From assembly GCA_030743815.1 (NCBI GenBank), contig JASLRT010000034.1:1-62150 (forward strand): a DNA stretch of 62,150 nucleotides. Direction: 5' to 3'. Positions 16,955 through 24,685 of the stretch are shown piece after piece (the stretch's first letter is position 1; each line of letters opens with the position of its first letter). The notes beneath the pieces are model-generated. The model saw only the letters and a list, made by a program, of their open reading frames with translations. It ran no database searches and was not told the DNA's origin. The translations under genes were made by a program, and so were the position numbers. Source of the DNA: Candidatus Neomarinimicrobiota bacterium. GTDB taxonomy: Bacteria > Fidelibacterota > Marinisomatia > Marinisomatales > S15-B10.

Positions 16955-19252
16955 ATGAGAGAGCGCATCTTAGTCTTTACCGTCGGATTAATTGTCCTTA
17001 CACCCAACGATCTTTACGGGCAACCTGATATGGTGGACGGCTATAAGCCGCGAAATCTAACGCGCGGGAAAATGTGGTCTACTTACCGCAACAACGGCCT
17101 CGACGGTGGGGGAAACCGGAATCAATCCGGAAGCCACAGTCAGGAAAGTCTCACCTACCCCGGAGGCGCCTCGAGAGTGGGGGAAGACTTTGTGGAGTAC
17201 TGGCTCGATGTGGAAGCATACATCAAGGGCGAGCCAAACCTTATCGACATACCGCGCGTGACGCTGGCGCAGAATTCGAAAGGGCAGGGCGTCTGGATTC
17301 TGGCGATAACCGATGGCGGTGATACACTTGTTTCGTACGCCGGTCCGAGAAACGTCACAGAAGATGTGAAAGACAGCCGATACGCTATCGGCGGTTCTCC
17401 TGAGGTGAATTTGGGAGATGCCACCGGTCCCAATCTCACTCGCAGCAATTACTCACCCACGCACAACACTATTGCACGAGAGCCTGTGGAAATCCATAAT
17501 TACCGCTACGGTGACTACATTCCAAACGACGAGTTTCCGGAGGAAATCATCATTAGCCAATGGGAAACAAAGACCGGCATCACCACCACAAAGAAAGCTT
17601 ACGCCTGGAGTTATCCAGAGTACGACGATTTTATCATTGAGGAAGTTATCTTCGAGAACAGAGGCTCGAAGAATCTCGATCCTATCTACTTCGCCCTTAT
17701 GAACAGTTTCAGTATCAATGCCGGGGCTCACGGTTGGGCTGAAGGGGGCGGCATGGGATGGAGCGACTGGCGCGTGAACCGTCTTCAGACGCAGGACGAT
17801 CTGTCCTTCTACACGGGGGCATCCAATTACGAAGCCGACAACCCTGATCTCACTGATTCCTTCCGCGCGGAAACAATGATCTATCAGAGAGATGATGATT
17901 GGGTGGGAACCAACTGGAATGACACCGGTCAACCGTACAGACTGGAAGTGGCCAACACAGGTGCTAATGAATTTCAGGGACAGGAAGAAGGGCAGTTGCT
18001 GGCCTTCCAGTATGTCGGCATGGGAATCCTCGACTTTCATCCTCCCTTCGCAAAAGATTCAGATGCATATGTTGAACCTGTCGACAGCGACCAACCGTTT
18101 GCTGTTAAGTGGTGGCACAGCGGTAACATAGACGAACAGGACTACAGCGAACCCACTTCCACGAGACATACGGACAGCGAAATGTTTCTGATGATGACGG
18201 ATACCACCGACGGCCGTATCATGGACAATCCTGACTATCCTGATCTGACGACTCACTCCATGGTCTTCGGACCCTACTCACTGCAAGCCGGGGAAAAAGC
18301 CAAACTCGTTTTCGCCTTTGTGGGAGGCTCGGGTGCAGACTGGTACAACGAAGATGAATTCTCGTGGTCCAAGACGGACAGCGCCAGACTCCAGCTGCGA
18401 GAAGGCGAGCGATCGCTCTTCAGAAACTATGCTCGGGCCAAGTTTGCCTACAAGAACGGATTCGATGTCCCTGATCCACCCCCCGATGTAGAAATCCGAT
18501 TCGGCAACAGTCACCTGGGGCAGGTCATCGTCCGTTGGTCTGACGCAGCCGACGACGCCATCGACCCGGACTACACAAGTGAAGAAGCGACGGACGTTCG
18601 GGGCTATCGCATCTACCGTTCATGGCCGCCTTCCCACTACTGGCACTGGGGACCGTGGGTACTCGCAGGCGAAATCGAACTTAAAGATCCCAACTACTAC
18701 GACCCTCAAACAGGGACATATTCCTTCACCGATATGGCATCTTTCGCAGGCTACAACTACTACTATAGTGTACGCTCTTTTGATTCCGGTCATGATCACT
18801 GGTACGACATGAACGGTGAAGATCACGGTCCGATACCTTCGTTGGAAAGCGGGCTCGCGGCACCAGAACAGCACAACATGATTGCAGTCTCTCCCTTCCA
18901 GCCATCATCTGATGAATTCAATGCAATGTCGAAACCGATTCGCGTGGTACCCAACCCGTATCGTCTCGACTTCAGCGATAACCAGCACCGCTACCCCGAT
19001 AACGCCGATCCATTCAAGATCAGGTTTATCAATCTGCCAAACCACTGCACGATTCGTATCTATTCCGCGTCGGGTGACCTCGTCTATGAGAAAGAACACC
19101 TTAACCAGAAGTCTGGTGAGGATGCATGGCGACAAGATACTATCTCATTCTCAGGGCTGATCGTGAGCGGAATCTACTTCTGGGTGGTTGAGTCACTTGA
19201 AGAGACAAGCATGGGGCAGATCCAGAGAGGAACGCTGGCGGTTGTCAAATGA
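16955..19252 (+). CDS. Large exported protein with fibronectin-like and C-terminal sorting domains, paralogue B
   Basis: This 765-residue protein is a clear paralogue of the product of 13671-15980. It has a signal peptide (residues 1-22) and mature start GQPDMVDGYKPRNLTRGK. The same middle motifs appear: IEIHNYRYG-like (VEIHNYRYGDYIP), EFPEEIIISQWE, SYPEYDDFIIEEVIFEN, GGMGWSDWRVNRL, YQRDDDWVG and HTDSEMF. The fibronectin-like module is IVRWSDAADDA and RGYRIYRSWPP. The C-terminal module runs from IRVVPNPYRLDF to SGIYFWVVES and GTLAVVK. The two copies can be aligned end to end with few gaps, so they arose by duplication and now flank the PorV-like gene. The stop overlaps the next gene by four bases (ATGA). 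The catalytic or binding role is unknown; the length and lack of recognisable active sites favour a structural or binding surface protein. Confidence 0.8.
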   Translation: MRERILVFTVGLIVLTPNDLYGQPDMVDGYKPRNLTRGKMWSTYRNNGLDGGGNRNQSGSHSQESLTYPGGASRVGEDFVEYWLDVEAYIKGEPNLIDIPRVTLAQNSKGQGVWILAITDGGDTLVSYAGPRNVTEDVKDSRYAIGGSPEVNLGDATGPNLTRSNYSPTHNTIAREPVEIHNYRYGDYIPNDEFPEEIIISQWETKTGITTTKKAYAWSYPEYDDFIIEEVIFENRGSKNLDPIYFALMNSFSINAGAHGWAEGGGMGWSDWRVNRLQTQDDLSFYTGASNYEADNPDLTDSFRAETMIYQRDDDWVGTNWNDTGQPYRLEVANTGANEFQGQEEGQLLAFQYVGMGILDFHPPFAKDSDAYVEPVDSDQPFAVKWWHSGNIDEQDYSEPTSTRHTDSEMFLMMTDTTDGRIMDNPDYPDLTTHSMVFGPYSLQAGEKAKLVFAFVGGSGADWYNEDEFSWSKTDSARLQLREGERSLFRNYARAKFAYKNGFDVPDPPPDVEIRFGNSHLGQVIVRWSDAADDAIDPDYTSEEATDVRGYRIYRSWPPSHYWHWGPWVLAGEIELKDPNYYDPQTGTYSFTDMASFAGYNYYYSVRSFDSGHDHWYDMNGEDHGPIPSLESGLAAPEQHNMIAVSPFQPSSDEFNAMSKPIRVVPNPYRLDFSDNQHRYPDNADPFKIRFINLPNHCTIRIYSASGDLVYEKEHLNQKSGEDAWRQDTISFSGLIVSGIYFWVVESLEETSMGQIQRGTLAVVK

Positions 19253-20616
19253 CATCAGTTATGAGAAGAGGGATAAAAGTGCTGGGAACAAGTGCCGTGG
19301 TTCTGCTTGTTGTTACTGCCTGTGTGATGGAACCGGTGAACCGGACACCTTACAAGAAGATGGATTATTACAGACTTGCACTAAGTAGACTGGACAGTCT
19401 GAAGTCATCACCGTTACCGGAAAAAGGAGCATTGCTGAAAGTGGGCTGGGCCAAGGTGAACATGACGCCTACACGTCACGTACCCCTCTCAGGCTATGGC
19501 GCCAGAAAAGGTGCCCCCTCCATCGGAGTTCACGATTCAGTTTATGTGCGCACGTTCGTGTTCACCAACGAAGTGGATACTTCAGTTCTCATAACCCTCG
19601 ACGCCCTTATTGTCCCCCCTACTGTTACCTATGAACTGCAGGCGCGCCTTCCGGAGATCGGCTATCACTTCAGTCAACTATTTCTCACCGCCACTCACAC
19701 GCATTGTTCCATGGGCGCCTGGGGCGACAGTTGGATAGGAGAGAAGTTTGCCGGTGACTATGATCAGGAGGTTGTTGACAGTATAACCAGCGCAATTCTG
19801 ACGTCGATTCAGGAAGCAGCATCTTCCGTCGAATTGGCCAACCTCGCTTACAGCGAATACAGCGTGCCAGATCTCGTCAGCAACCGACTTGTGGGAGATA
19901 AGGGCATCATCGATCCGTGGTTTCGCGTCGTGAAGATAGCGAAGGCGTCCGGAGCCACCGCCCTAATCACCACCTTCGCTGCTCACGCCACTGTCCTCGG
20001 TCCTGATGAAATGCGCTTCTCCCGCGACTATCCCGGTTCCCTTGTCGACTCGCTGGAAGCCATGGACGAGATCGACTTTGCCGCCTTCTGCGCTGGCGCG
20101 GTGGGAAGCCATCGGCCTCAGAGCGGAGGCTTTCGAGACTACAAACGGATCGGCTGGCTGGCATCTGAACTTGCTTATAATGTGAAAAACGGTACAGTCG
20201 ACCTTCCGGCGCGTGAAATCAGCAAACTGAGGACTGTACAACTTAATCTTCCCCTGAGGGAACCCCACTGGCGCATCGGTCGCAACTGGCGTCTGAGGCC
20301 GTGGCTGTTCCGCTGGCTGACAGAACCGTCACCGGCTTATCTGTCACTTCTTAGACTGGGTGACATTGTCTTCGTGGGAACACCGTGCGACTTCTCCGGT
20401 GAACTGATGCCGCCTATCGTCAGAACCGCCAGAGAGAATGGACAAGAAGTTCTTGTCACCAGCTTCAACGGCGGCTACGTCGGCTATATCACCAAAGATG
20501 ACTGGTACGATCTTAAGGAATACGAGACGTTTTATATGAACTGGTTTGGGCCTTATAACGGGGCGTACTTCGTGGAAATCATTCAGAAGATGTTGGCGTT
20601 AGTCCACCATCTGTAA
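19249..20616 (+). CDS. Neutral/alkaline ceramidase-like lipoprotein
   Basis: This 455-residue protein has a lipoprotein signal with lipobox VTAC near residue 25, so it is probably membrane-anchored and exported. The body matches the N-terminal catalytic domain of neutral/alkaline ceramidases: VGWAKVNMTPTRHVPLSGYG, FLTATHTHCSMGAWG with the first zinc-ligand His pair, FAAHATVLG with the second His, and SRDYPGSLV. The segment that normally holds the nucleophile (an N-A-G-N-L-S-P-N-like run in characterised ceramidases) reads CAGAVGSH, so the aligned Ser position is Gly. The protein is also shorter than typical ceramidases and lacks the C-terminal Ig-like domain. It may therefore hydrolyse a different amide or ester, or be inactive. 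The gene starts with an ATGA overlap on paralogue B and ends 28 bases from a convergent gene. An ATG at 19261 is an alternative start. Confidence 0.78.
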   Translation: MTSVMRRGIKVLGTSAVVLLVVTACVMEPVNRTPYKKMDYYRLALSRLDSLKSSPLPEKGALLKVGWAKVNMTPTRHVPLSGYGARKGAPSIGVHDSVYVRTFVFTNEVDTSVLITLDALIVPPTVTYELQARLPEIGYHFSQLFLTATHTHCSMGAWGDSWIGEKFAGDYDQEVVDSITSAILTSIQEAASSVELANLAYSEYSVPDLVSNRLVGDKGIIDPWFRVVKIAKASGATALITTFAAHATVLGPDEMRFSRDYPGSLVDSLEAMDEIDFAAFCAGAVGSHRPQSGGFRDYKRIGWLASELAYNVKNGTVDLPAREISKLRTVQLNLPLREPHWRIGRNWRLRPWLFRWLTEPSPAYLSLLRLGDIVFVGTPCDFSGELMPPIVRTARENGQEVLVTSFNGGYVGYITKDDWYDLKEYETFYMNWFGPYNGAYFVEIIQKMLALVHHL

Positions 20617-20644
20617 CGTCGCTGGCGATCACCGACACCGGAAC

Positions 20645-22927
20645 CTACCCCGTCACCGCCTCGAGAATCTTCCACAGCCGCCAGTTTGCCCTGCGGGCGA
20701 TATCAGACCACGACTTGCCCGGGAGGATAGGCGGCATGGCGACAGCGTTCGGTTCATCCCAACTGTTGTCGTAGCCTGACAGATCCCACAGCAAATCAGC
20801 ACCGGGAAAGCCCTGTTCAACAAGGAACAGATGGGGGTCTGATCCGTTGCCGCCATAGCTGTTGTCGTGGATCCAACACCGCTCCGGAGCGGGATCTACA
20901 TCAAATCCGTCTTCAGCCTCAAGCACCATTTCCAGACTCACTACGCCAATCCCGTAAGAGTTGTTACCCGTAATCTCATTATCAGTTACTTCCACGTCGT
21001 CGGCTGCCATGATGAGAATGCCAGTACCGGGGGGCACATTGCTGACAATGGCGGTAGGATCGGCGAAATTGACATGATTGTTATCATGCACAAGGTTGTT
21101 GCTGACAAGGCAATTGCGCGAAATTTTAGATGGATTATTGGGCAACAGGAAGACGAGAATCCCACCGCTGTTGTTATAGGTCTCGTTGTTCTTCACCACC
21201 GTGTTGACACAGTTTTCTATTTCGATGCCGGTGACATTGCCGTAGGCGATACAACCACGCACAACGACATCCTTCGACTGACCCGCATAAATGCCCGCAT
21301 CCCTCACCTTGGTCACTTCACAGCGCTCGATGAGGACGCCGACACACTCCACCGAATATACACCATAGAGTCCCGTATCATAGAAGTAGAGGTCGCGGAA
21401 GGTGACATTGCGGCCGCCGTTGATCATGACGCCGTTGGAACTATAATTGCGCACAGCAAATCTCCTGATTTCCACATCACTGGCTGAGCCGACCAGTCCG
21501 TCAGAGAGAGTGTGGTCGCCATCCAGTACCGGCCGCTGGCCGCTCTCTTCCACGCCCAGCAGAGTTACGCCAGAAACGTCCAGGGTAAGGGATTCGTGAT
21601 AGGTGCCCAGCTGCACAAGAACCGTGTCGCCGGACTGTGCCAGATTGATGGCATCCTGAATAGACTGTCCCGCTTCAACTAAGAGGCGACGTCCGCTTCT
21701 CGTGATCTGCGAAGGGAGGCGGCTCTCTTCCAGTCTTTCGTAAACGGCAAGTTCCGGCGACTGGTTTTCAAGCCTCGGCACCAGCGGTAATCCTGAAGGA
21801 ACTGATGGCGGCAATTCAGGTTTCGCTGACTCGTCCGTCAGGGTGTGGAGAAAGGCGATGAGATCAATCTTCTCCCGCGATGTTAGATTAAGCTTCCTGA
21901 TCTTGTCGTCAACGTTAGGTACATGCAGACCTCTTCCGGGGCCGCCTCCGTCTGAATAGAAATCGATCACTTCACTCAGCGTACTGAAGATACCGTTATG
22001 CATGTAGGGCGCCGTGAGAGCGATGTTTCTGAGAGTGGGCACCTTGAATGCCCGATTGTAGACTTCCGTCGTGATCTCTCCCCGGCCCAGATCAGGCTCG
22101 GATGCATCGAGATCGGGTACGCCGACAACCTTGAAATCGCGATTGGCAAAGGTGGGAAAATTGTGGCACTCAAAACAGCGCGTCTTTAGAGAACGAAAGA
22201 GATTCAGTCCTCGGCGTTCCGTGGATGTAAGAACAGTCCTGTCACCGCGGGCATACTGATCGAACCTCGAATTCTGAGACAGTATCGTCTGTTCGAAGGC
22301 AGCGACGGCATAGGTCACATTGCGAAAGGTGACAGGCGAACCGTCCGCGTTACCGAATACGTCTGTAAACAGACGGACGTATCGGGGAATGGCCTTCAGT
22401 TCGCGCACCAATTCGGTTGAATCCTGAGCCATCTCGTTCTTGTCCTGAATGGGGTTCTGTGCCTGATCTTCCAGGTCGAGGGCTCTGCCGTCCCAGAACT
22501 GTCTGTGACTATAGGCGGCATTCCAGATTGTGGGCGATCCACGTCTCAGGACAGCACCTCCCGCTCTTTGACGCCCGATCCCATCGCCACCCTTCCCCAT
22601 GGATTGACCCCTGTTGTCAGAGAATCCCAAGTCAGGATGGTGACAGTGGGCACACGAGATAGTGTTGTCTCCAGAGAGAATGGAATCGAAGAAGAGGAGC
22701 CGTCCCAGCTCCACCTTGGCCGTGGATGTGGGGTTATCGGGGCGAACCAGCATGGCGGGAAAAGGACGCAACAGATTGTGGCTGCGTTCAGGCAGGATGA
22801 ACGAATCTTCTGGCAAAGGAGAACGGCTGTCTCGCGGCGCCGTGGGGACGCCGGGAAACGGTACATACATAAAGACGACGAACAGCAGAATCAATGTACC
22901 AACAAAGCGCGGCATGAACTTCTCCAT
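20645..22927 (-). CDS. Di-haem cytochrome c peroxidase fused to a right-handed parallel beta-helix
   Basis: This roughly 760-residue exported protein has two parts. An N-terminal signal-anchor is followed by a MauG/CcpA-type di-haem peroxidase at about residues 70-375 (numbering from the upstream ATG at 22942): first haem site CAHCH at 97-101, second CFECH at 256-260, FWDGRA near 149-154, and the APYMHNGIFSTLSEVI segment near 311-326 containing a likely axial ligand. From about 420 to 700 there is a beta-helix of short repeats with NVTF, GVMINGG, GIYAG, GIEIENC and NSYGIGV turns, similar to NosD/pectate-lyase-like folds. The ATG at 22927 is preferred as the start: the run GGAGGG lies seven bases before it, inside the extra codons of the upstream ATG. 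The flavoprotein gene upstream on the same strand lies about 40 bases away and could be co-transcribed. Confidence 0.87.
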   Translation of the reverse strand: MEKFMPRFVGTLILLFVVFMYVPFPGVPTAPRDSRSPLPEDSFILPERSHNLLRPFPAMLVRPDNPTSTAKVELGRLLFFDSILSGDNTISCAHCHHPDLGFSDNRGQSMGKGGDGIGRQRAGGAVLRRGSPTIWNAAYSHRQFWDGRALDLEDQAQNPIQDKNEMAQDSTELVRELKAIPRYVRLFTDVFGNADGSPVTFRNVTYAVAAFEQTILSQNSRFDQYARGDRTVLTSTERRGLNLFRSLKTRCFECHNFPTFANRDFKVVGVPDLDASEPDLGRGEITTEVYNRAFKVPTLRNIALTAPYMHNGIFSTLSEVIDFYSDGGGPGRGLHVPNVDDKIRKLNLTSREKIDLIAFLHTLTDESAKPELPPSVPSGLPLVPRLENQSPELAVYERLEESRLPSQITRSGRRLLVEAGQSIQDAINLAQSGDTVLVQLGTYHESLTLDVSGVTLLGVEESGQRPVLDGDHTLSDGLVGSASDVEIRRFAVRNYSSNGVMINGGRNVTFRDLYFYDTGLYGVYSVECVGVLIERCEVTKVRDAGIYAGQSKDVVVRGCIAYGNVTGIEIENCVNTVVKNNETYNNSGGILVFLLPNNPSKISRNCLVSNNLVHDNNHVNFADPTAIVSNVPPGTGILIMAADDVEVTDNEITGNNSYGIGVVSLEMVLEAEDGFDVDPAPERCWIHDNSYGGNGSDPHLFLVEQGFPGADLLWDLSGYDNSWDEPNAVAMPPILPGKSWSDIARRANWRLWKILEAVTG

Positions 22928-22967
22928 CTTACTTCCCTCCATAACAGTTAGTACTCCGTAAAATGTT

Positions 22968-24551
22968 TCAGTCCCTCCGTTTCAAGATGTCCTTGACTAC
23001 ATTGCGGCGCAGAACCGCCGACGTGGTGAGTACACCCGACATGAGGGCGCCCGCTATACCATCGGTGACGATATCCTGTCCTGTGAGATAAAGATCCTTG
23101 ACGGGGGTGTGCGGTCTTAACCACTTCTGACGGAAGCGGCTGGGGGTATGATCTATACCGTATATCTCGCCGCGGGAATATCCGAGAAAATCGCGTGTTG
23201 TCAGGGGCGTGGACAGTTCGAGGTGATCCACATGCCCTTCAACCTGCGGCACATGGGCATATACAAATCGCATGATCCGGCTGGTCAGTTCCTGCTTAAA
23301 GTCTTCGTAATCTTCGCCCCGCTTCTTCCACCCTGTGTTTTCCCATCTCGTGAACATATCATAAGGCGCGATAGAAATGGCCTCCATAGTGGCTGTATCG
23401 CCGTGGTTGCCCTCCCAAGATGGATCTTTGGCGGAAGGGAACGAAACATAGACAACGGGCAGGTGCGAACGAGAATCAGCCAGATATTTATCCACGTTGG
23501 CGTCGTGGTCGTAATCGGGATAGATCCAGAGATTCGTCCCGCCCAGTCCGAGTTTCTCCGCCGTGCCGTTGATACCGATGTAGAGACAGACATGAGAGGA
23601 GGAACGTTCCACTTTTTCCATCTCTATCCCCGGCAATGTTCTATTCTCCAGAAGGTCACCGAATGTATTGAGGACGCCGGCACTGCTGATGACCGTCGGC
23701 GCCTTCAATTCATCACCGTTAGTCAGCTTCACCCCGACGGCGCGATCCCTGTGAGTCAAGATTTTTTCAACCTGCGCATTCACAAGAATCTTGCCTCCTG
23801 CTCTCTCGATGACGGGTGCGATGGTCCCGGCGATACTGCTCGAGCCGCCCACCGGATAGTAGGCACCATACAGATAATGATTGACAACAGCGGCGTGAAT
23901 AGCAAACGAACTCTGCCTCGGCGTCAGGCCGTAATCACCGTATTGCCCGGCAAGGACGCCGATCAGCTTTCTGTCTGATGTGAGACTCGAGAGAACGTCC
24001 CATGTAGTACGATCGGCGTACTTGAGATAATGGCGCGACATGGGACGGTAGGCGATCCTACCCAGCGATTTCGGCAGGGCCCGATTGGAAAAGAACCGCC
24101 GCGACGCCCTGTTGCAGTCGCGCACCAGTTCCAAGTATTGCTCAATGGCACTTCTTTCCTTCGGGAAGTATTCAGTCAGGCGATTGATAAAGTTTTCCCT
24201 GCCGGAAACAAAGTCGTAGGAGGCATCAGGAAAGATCATCCGGTCGTACGTTTCTGGCATTCTGGACCATTGAAGGCTTGACTCAGTGATATCGTCGAAC
24301 AAAATACGCAGAATTCCATCTCTCTTACCGACACCACCGATATAGTGGATGCCGACGTCCCACTCGTAGTTTCCGCGCTTGAATGTATGAGTCCAGCCAC
24401 CCACCTTGAAGTGCCGCTCTAGCACCAATACACGTTTGCCGGCCTTTGAGAGCAGAGCCGCGGTTGCTAGACCGCTCATGCCGGATCCGATCATGATTAC
24501 ATCAAACTTTTCGTCCGAAATGTCAGAGTCGTAGCTGTCACCAAATTTCAT
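22968..24551 (-). CDS. FAD-dependent oxidoreductase, retinol saturase / phytoene desaturase type
   Basis: This 527-residue flavoprotein has the Rossmann dinucleotide motif at residues 15-45 (VIMIGSGMSGLATAALLSKAG, then RVLVLERH), followed by VGGWTHTFKRGNYEWDVGIHYIGG, which is typical of all-trans-retinol 13,14-reductase-like members of the CrtI superfamily. The C-terminal FAD-contact motif is YLTGQDIVTDGIAGALMSGVL near 493-513. Family members reduce, desaturate or isomerise conjugated polyenes such as carotenoids. No other carotenoid gene is nearby, so the substrate is unknown. The gene lies directly upstream of the peroxidase-beta-helix gene on the same strand and is divergent from the second TonB receptor. 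Length and motifs are complete. Confidence 0.85.
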   Translation of the reverse strand: MKFGDSYDSDISDEKFDVIMIGSGMSGLATAALLSKAGKRVLVLERHFKVGGWTHTFKRGNYEWDVGIHYIGGVGKRDGILRILFDDITESSLQWSRMPETYDRMIFPDASYDFVSGRENFINRLTEYFPKERSAIEQYLELVRDCNRASRRFFSNRALPKSLGRIAYRPMSRHYLKYADRTTWDVLSSLTSDRKLIGVLAGQYGDYGLTPRQSSFAIHAAVVNHYLYGAYYPVGGSSSIAGTIAPVIERAGGKILVNAQVEKILTHRDRAVGVKLTNGDELKAPTVISSAGVLNTFGDLLENRTLPGIEMEKVERSSSHVCLYIGINGTAEKLGLGGTNLWIYPDYDHDANVDKYLADSRSHLPVVYVSFPSAKDPSWEGNHGDTATMEAISIAPYDMFTRWENTGWKKRGEDYEDFKQELTSRIMRFVYAHVPQVEGHVDHLELSTPLTTRDFLGYSRGEIYGIDHTPSRFRQKWLRPHTPVKDLYLTGQDIVTDGIAGALMSGVLTTSAVLRRNVVKDILKRRD

Positions 24552-24606
24552 TCCAGTTTCCTCATTCTGCCGCTAAGATCGAGAAACAGAGTAATGACCT
24601 GAGTGC

Positions 24607-24635
24607 TGGCAAATTAACTGGATAAGAAATATATT
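24607..24635 (+). promoter_or_regulatory. Possible promoter of the second TonB receptor gene
   Basis: A TGGCAA hexamer at 24607-24612 and a TATATT hexamer at 24630-24635 are separated by 17 bases, about 50 bases before the TonB receptor start. The -35 match is weak. The region lies in the only gap (24552-24685) between divergent genes, so some promoter must be here or very near. Confidence 0.28.
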
Positions 24636-24685
24636 CCTATTCGGAAATAGTGTTTCAATCTTCGTCCTGAAACTCAAGGGGACTC

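Noticed and set aside
17453-18040. Minus-strand frame of 195 codons opposite surface paralogue B
   Set aside because: The sense frame is supported by alignment to paralogue A; the antisense frame is not conserved between the two copies.
23148-23978. Plus-strand frame of 276 codons opposite the retinol-saturase-type gene
   Set aside because: The minus-strand gene has intact FAD motifs; the antisense product has no recognisable features.
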